Positions 4,609 through 7,009 of a stretch of DNA of 7,009 nt are shown here, one piece after another. The notes under the pieces were generated by a model. It did not search any database and was not told the DNA's origin. It was given only the letters and a program-made list of their open reading frames with translations. Position numbers and translations under genes: made by a program. Numbering within the stretch: position 1 is the stretch's first letter; each line of letters opens with the position of its first letter. Source of the stretch: an uncultured Cellvibrio sp. (GTDB lineage Bacteria; Pseudomonadota; Gammaproteobacteria; Pseudomonadales; Cellvibrionaceae); assembly GCA_946481735.1 (NCBI GenBank), contig CAMLOU010000180.1:1-7009 (forward strand), in the 5' to 3' direction.

Positions 4609-5850
4609 TTATGAATTAAAATTGGCCGCAAGTCTTAACAAGGTTCTGGTCAGCGCATCAAGCGCAAGCGCCACATCCTCTACCATCACCGATTCATCCG
4701 GGTGATGACTGACCCCGCCTTTGCAGCGAACAAAATACATCGCCACATCGGTAATTCCGGCCATGGCCATGGCGTCGTGACCGGCGCCGCTCATCAATTG
4801 CACCGGTTCAAGATTCATGTCTCCCAACACCTGAGCCTGCACATCCTGAATCCAGTCAGCGCATAGCACCGCCGGCGCGTTGTGAATTTCAGTCCAGTGA
4901 CAACTGAGCTGACGGTTTTTACAAATATCGGAAAATGCATGCTGAATTTGTGCGAGGGTTTCATCGCGCCGGTCATCATCACCCGAGCGGATATCAATCG
5001 AAAAACGCGCACGACCGGGAATCACATTCACTGCACCGGGCCAGACTTCCAATTGTCCGACCGTCGCTACCACACCGTTTTCGCGGGCAAGTCGTTCGAT
5101 TAATTCCACACCCAAGGCCGCACCTATCAAGGCATCTTTGCGCATATGCATGGGTACCGTGCCCGCATGGCCGGCGTAGCCTTGTACATCAATATGAAAA
5201 CGCCGCGCCCCAGCAATGGAGGTCACAATTCCCAGGGCATGGTCCGTGTCTTCCAGAACCGGCCCCTGTTCAATATGCACTTCAAGGTACGCGAGTAAGT
5301 CTGCACTTTTTAACGCTGCCGTGCCGATGTGGTCCGGCTGTAAACCAAATTCCTTGAACGCATCTGCGAGTGAGATACCATCGCGATCAGCGAGCGACCA
5401 CCACGCCGGATTCCAGGTACCCGCCAGGGCGCGACTGCCCAACAGCGTGCTACCAAAACGTGTGCCCTCTTCATCACCGAAGCCGACAACTTCGATAGCA
5501 AACGGCAATTTGATATTGTCCGTGTGCAACTGTTCAACAGCCGCAATCGCCAACAGCACACCGAGGATACCGTCGTAACGACCGGCGTTGGGAATCGAAT
5601 CCAGATGGGAGCCCAGCAATAAAATTTTTGCATCATCCGTTGCACCGGCGTAATGCCCGAGCAAGTTTCCCGCCGCATCCGTCCAGGTGGTCATGCCTGC
5701 CTGCTTCATCCACTCCGCTACTTGTTCATTGCAACGGCGATGCTCCGGCGTTAAATAAAAACGACTGATGCCATCCGCGCTCGCACTGATCGCGGCTAAT
5801 TGATCGCACCAGTTCATGACCCGCGCAGCAAGGATATTGATATCAAGCAT
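4609..5850 (-). CDS. M20-family Zn-dependent amidohydrolase, probable allantoate amidohydrolase
   Basis: 413 residues, the usual length of the allantoate amidohydrolase / N-carbamoyl-amino-acid hydrolase / beta-ureidopropionase group. The expected reaction is allantoate plus water to ureidoglycine (then ureidoglycolate), ammonia and CO2, in the cytoplasm. Predicted dinuclear metal ligands are H82 (GSHLDS), D93 (NAGRYDG), E128 with catalytic base E127 (FGDEEGTRFGS), H192 (EVHIEQG) and H382 (GGVSHHPDES). The lid/dimer domain spans about 213-325 and includes GYAGHAGTVPM with H228. SGAGHDA (354-360) is the expected C-terminal motif. NAGRYDG and FGDEEG favour allantoate over carbamoyl-amino-acid substrates, but this is judged by eye. 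The start ATG 5850 has AAGAG about eight bases upstream, inside the 10-base gap after the deaminase stop, so the two genes form an operon. allC is a plausible symbol but was not assigned. Confidence 0.88.
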   Translation of the reverse strand: MLDINILAARVMNWCDQLAAISASADGISRFYLTPEHRRCNEQVAEWMKQAGMTTWTDAAGNLLGHYAGATDDAKILLLGSHLDSIPNAGRYDGILGVLLAIAAVEQLHTDNIKLPFAIEVVGFGDEEGTRFGSTLLGSRALAGTWNPAWWSLADRDGISLADAFKEFGLQPDHIGTAALKSADLLAYLEVHIEQGPVLEDTDHALGIVTSIAGARRFHIDVQGYAGHAGTVPMHMRKDALIGAALGVELIERLARENGVVATVGQLEVWPGAVNVIPGRARFSIDIRSGDDDRRDETLAQIQHAFSDICKNRQLSCHWTEIHNAPAVLCADWIQDVQAQVLGDMNLEPVQLMSGAGHDAMAMAGITDVAMYFVRCKGGVSHHPDESVMVEDVALALDALTRTLLRLAANFNS

Positions 5851-5860
5851 GAATTAACTC

Positions 5861-6925
5861 TTAATGCGTTACCGCATAATCCCGAAGTCGATTAATAAAA
5901 TGTGTTTTTTCTGCATCACTGATAAAACTGGCCGTAAAACTGTTATGAGCCAACTGCAATGCCTGCGCGCGCGTCATCGGAAACGCATCGGCCAGGGCAA
6001 AAAAATTCTCATTCAGATAACCGCCAAAATAGGTGGGATCATCCGAGTTCACCATCACCCGCAACCCCGCATCCATCAAGGTAAATAGATTGTGATCCTG
6101 CATCTTGTCGTATACGCATAAACGAACGTTAGACAGCGGACACACAGTCAACGGAATCTGCGTTTCGCGCAGATAGTTCATCAACGCCGGATCTTCATCC
6201 GAACGTACACCATGATCAATGCGATCCACCTTCAGCACATTAATCGCCTCCCAAATATACGCCGGCGGCCCCTCCTCACCCGCATGAGCCACCACCCGAA
6301 ACCCCTCCTCCCGCGCACGGGCAAACACCGCAGTAAACTTACTTGGCGGATGCCCCATTTCAGAACTATCCAGCCCCACCGCAATAATCTTATCCTTCCA
6401 CGGCAACGCCTGCTCCAGCGTCTGCATCGCATTCTCCGCACTTAAATGCCGCAGAAAATCCATCACCAATTTGGAACTGATCCCCCACTCCTTCCGCGCA
6501 TCCTCCATGGCCCGCAAAATCCCGCTAATCACTGTATCGAAAGCAATACCCCGCTCGGTGTGGGTTTGTGGATCAAACGACAGTTCGGTATGAACCACAT
6601 TGTCTTCTTTGCATTTGGCAAAATAATCCCGCGTCAGATCATAATAATCCTGCTCGTGCTTAAGCACAGAAGCACCTTGATACAACAAATCAAGAAAACT
6701 TTGCAGGTTGGTAAACTGATAGGCGGCTTCAATTTCTGCAACGGATTTATAAGGTAGTTTGACTTGATTTCTCTCACCCAGCGCGAACATCATGGCTGGC
6801 GAGAGTGCTCCATCGATATGCATATGCAGTTCTGCTTTTGGCATACCCGCCAAAAATTCTTTGGTGGCAATTTCTTCCAACCTGCCAATCCCATCAAGAT
6901 CTGCATTTAAATTTTTAAAATTCAT
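5861..6925 (-). CDS. Adenine deaminase (adenosine deaminase family)
   Basis: Hydrolyses adenine to hypoxanthine and ammonia for purine salvage or catabolism, in the cytoplasm. The 354 residues form one TIM-barrel deaminase domain. Metal ligands are H34 and H36 (ELHMHIDG), H214 (AHAGEEGPP) and D295; catalytic residues are E217, H238 (RIDHGVR) and D296. [11 protein letters not shown] (187-197), PLSNVRLCV (263-271) and [12 protein letters not shown] (292-303) match the characterised type of bacterial adenine deaminase in this family, as I remember P. aeruginosa PA0148. Automated labels often say adenosine deaminase (add). Residues 1-27 extend about 18 residues beyond PA0148, but the start ATG 6925 has GGAG eight bases upstream and M28 has none. 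It is first in the operon with the amidohydrolase. In the 84-base leader, GATAAT (6973-6978) is a possible -10, but no well-spaced -35 is visible. Confidence 0.92.
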   Translation of the reverse strand: MNFKNLNADLDGIGRLEEIATKEFLAGMPKAELHMHIDGALSPAMMFALGERNQVKLPYKSVAEIEAAYQFTNLQSFLDLLYQGASVLKHEQDYYDLTRDYFAKCKEDNVVHTELSFDPQTHTERGIAFDTVISGILRAMEDARKEWGISSKLVMDFLRHLSAENAMQTLEQALPWKDKIIAVGLDSSEMGHPPSKFTAVFARAREEGFRVVAHAGEEGPPAYIWEAINVLKVDRIDHGVRSDEDPALMNYLRETQIPLTVCPLSNVRLCVYDKMQDHNLFTLMDAGLRVMVNSDDPTYFGGYLNENFFALADAFPMTRAQALQLAHNSFTASFISDAEKTHFINRLRDYAVTH

Positions 6926-6933
6926 TCTAAATA

Positions 6934-6937
6934 CTCC
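6934..6937 (-). promoter_or_regulatory. Ribosome binding site of the adenine deaminase gene
   Basis: GGAG lies eight bases before the ATG at 6925. It supports the long N-terminus over a start at M28. Confidence 0.65.
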
Positions 6938-7009
6938 ATTCTTGCCAATATGAGTTAGGGAACCTCTGAAAAATTATCTCTTTTTAAAACATCACACTCC
7001 GCAAAAGAG

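Noticed and set aside
6955..6974. AGGGAACCTCTGAAAAA motif as an insertion-sequence end
   Set aside because: It vaguely resembles a transposon terminus, but no matching inverted end, duplication or transposase is in the window.
6973..7004. TTGCGG (6999-7004) and GATAAT (6973-6978) as the purine operon promoter
   Set aside because: The 20-base spacer is too long for a normal promoter; only the -10-like part is plausible.

Overview
The window looks like chromosomal DNA of a Gram-negative gammaproteobacterium. The evidence is the AroF-type DAHP synthase, a P. aeruginosa-like adenine deaminase, secreted proteins with Sec signal peptides, and an ECF sigma factor operon with a DUF3106 protein. A Cellvibrio or Pseudomonas relative is my guess from gene content and the intergenic repeats. 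I could not test it against a database.

Layout. Positions 1-2837 are all minus strand. The upstream-most gene (2837 to 2151) encodes a secreted, Thr/Ser/Arg-rich protein with a 60-residue internal repeat. After a 129-base gap comes a tight four-gene operon: ECF sigma factor (2021-1404), a single-pass membrane protein that is probably its anti-sigma partner (1407-1051), a small exported protein (1061-813) and a DUF3106 helical-repeat exported protein (807-301). Each of the last three genes overlaps, or lies within 5 bases of, the gene before it. A hairpin at 260-280 follows. Then a second exported protein, probably an outer-membrane beta-barrel, starts at 215 and runs off the left edge.

Positions 2838-3302 are a divergent intergenic region holding a 157-base element bounded by 27-base perfect inverted repeats. 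Next is aroF on the plus strand (3303-4379), the first step of aromatic amino acid synthesis, with a strong intrinsic terminator. The convergent gap 4380-4608 also holds a pair of inverted copies of a GTAGGTCGGATTA-type repeat, so aroF has a repeat element on each side.

Positions 4609-6925 are a two-gene minus-strand purine-catabolism operon. An adenine deaminase (adenosine-deaminase fold) comes first, and an M20-family allantoate amidohydrolase-like enzyme starts 10 bases after it. Together they release ammonia from the top (adenine to hypoxanthine) and from the bottom (allantoate) of the purine-to-ammonia route. The intermediate enzymes are not in this window. The last 84 bases are the leader of this operon.

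No rRNA, tRNA, CRISPR array, transposase or phage gene was seen. The least explained part is the sigma factor operon with its secreted repeat proteins, which could be an envelope-sensing module.
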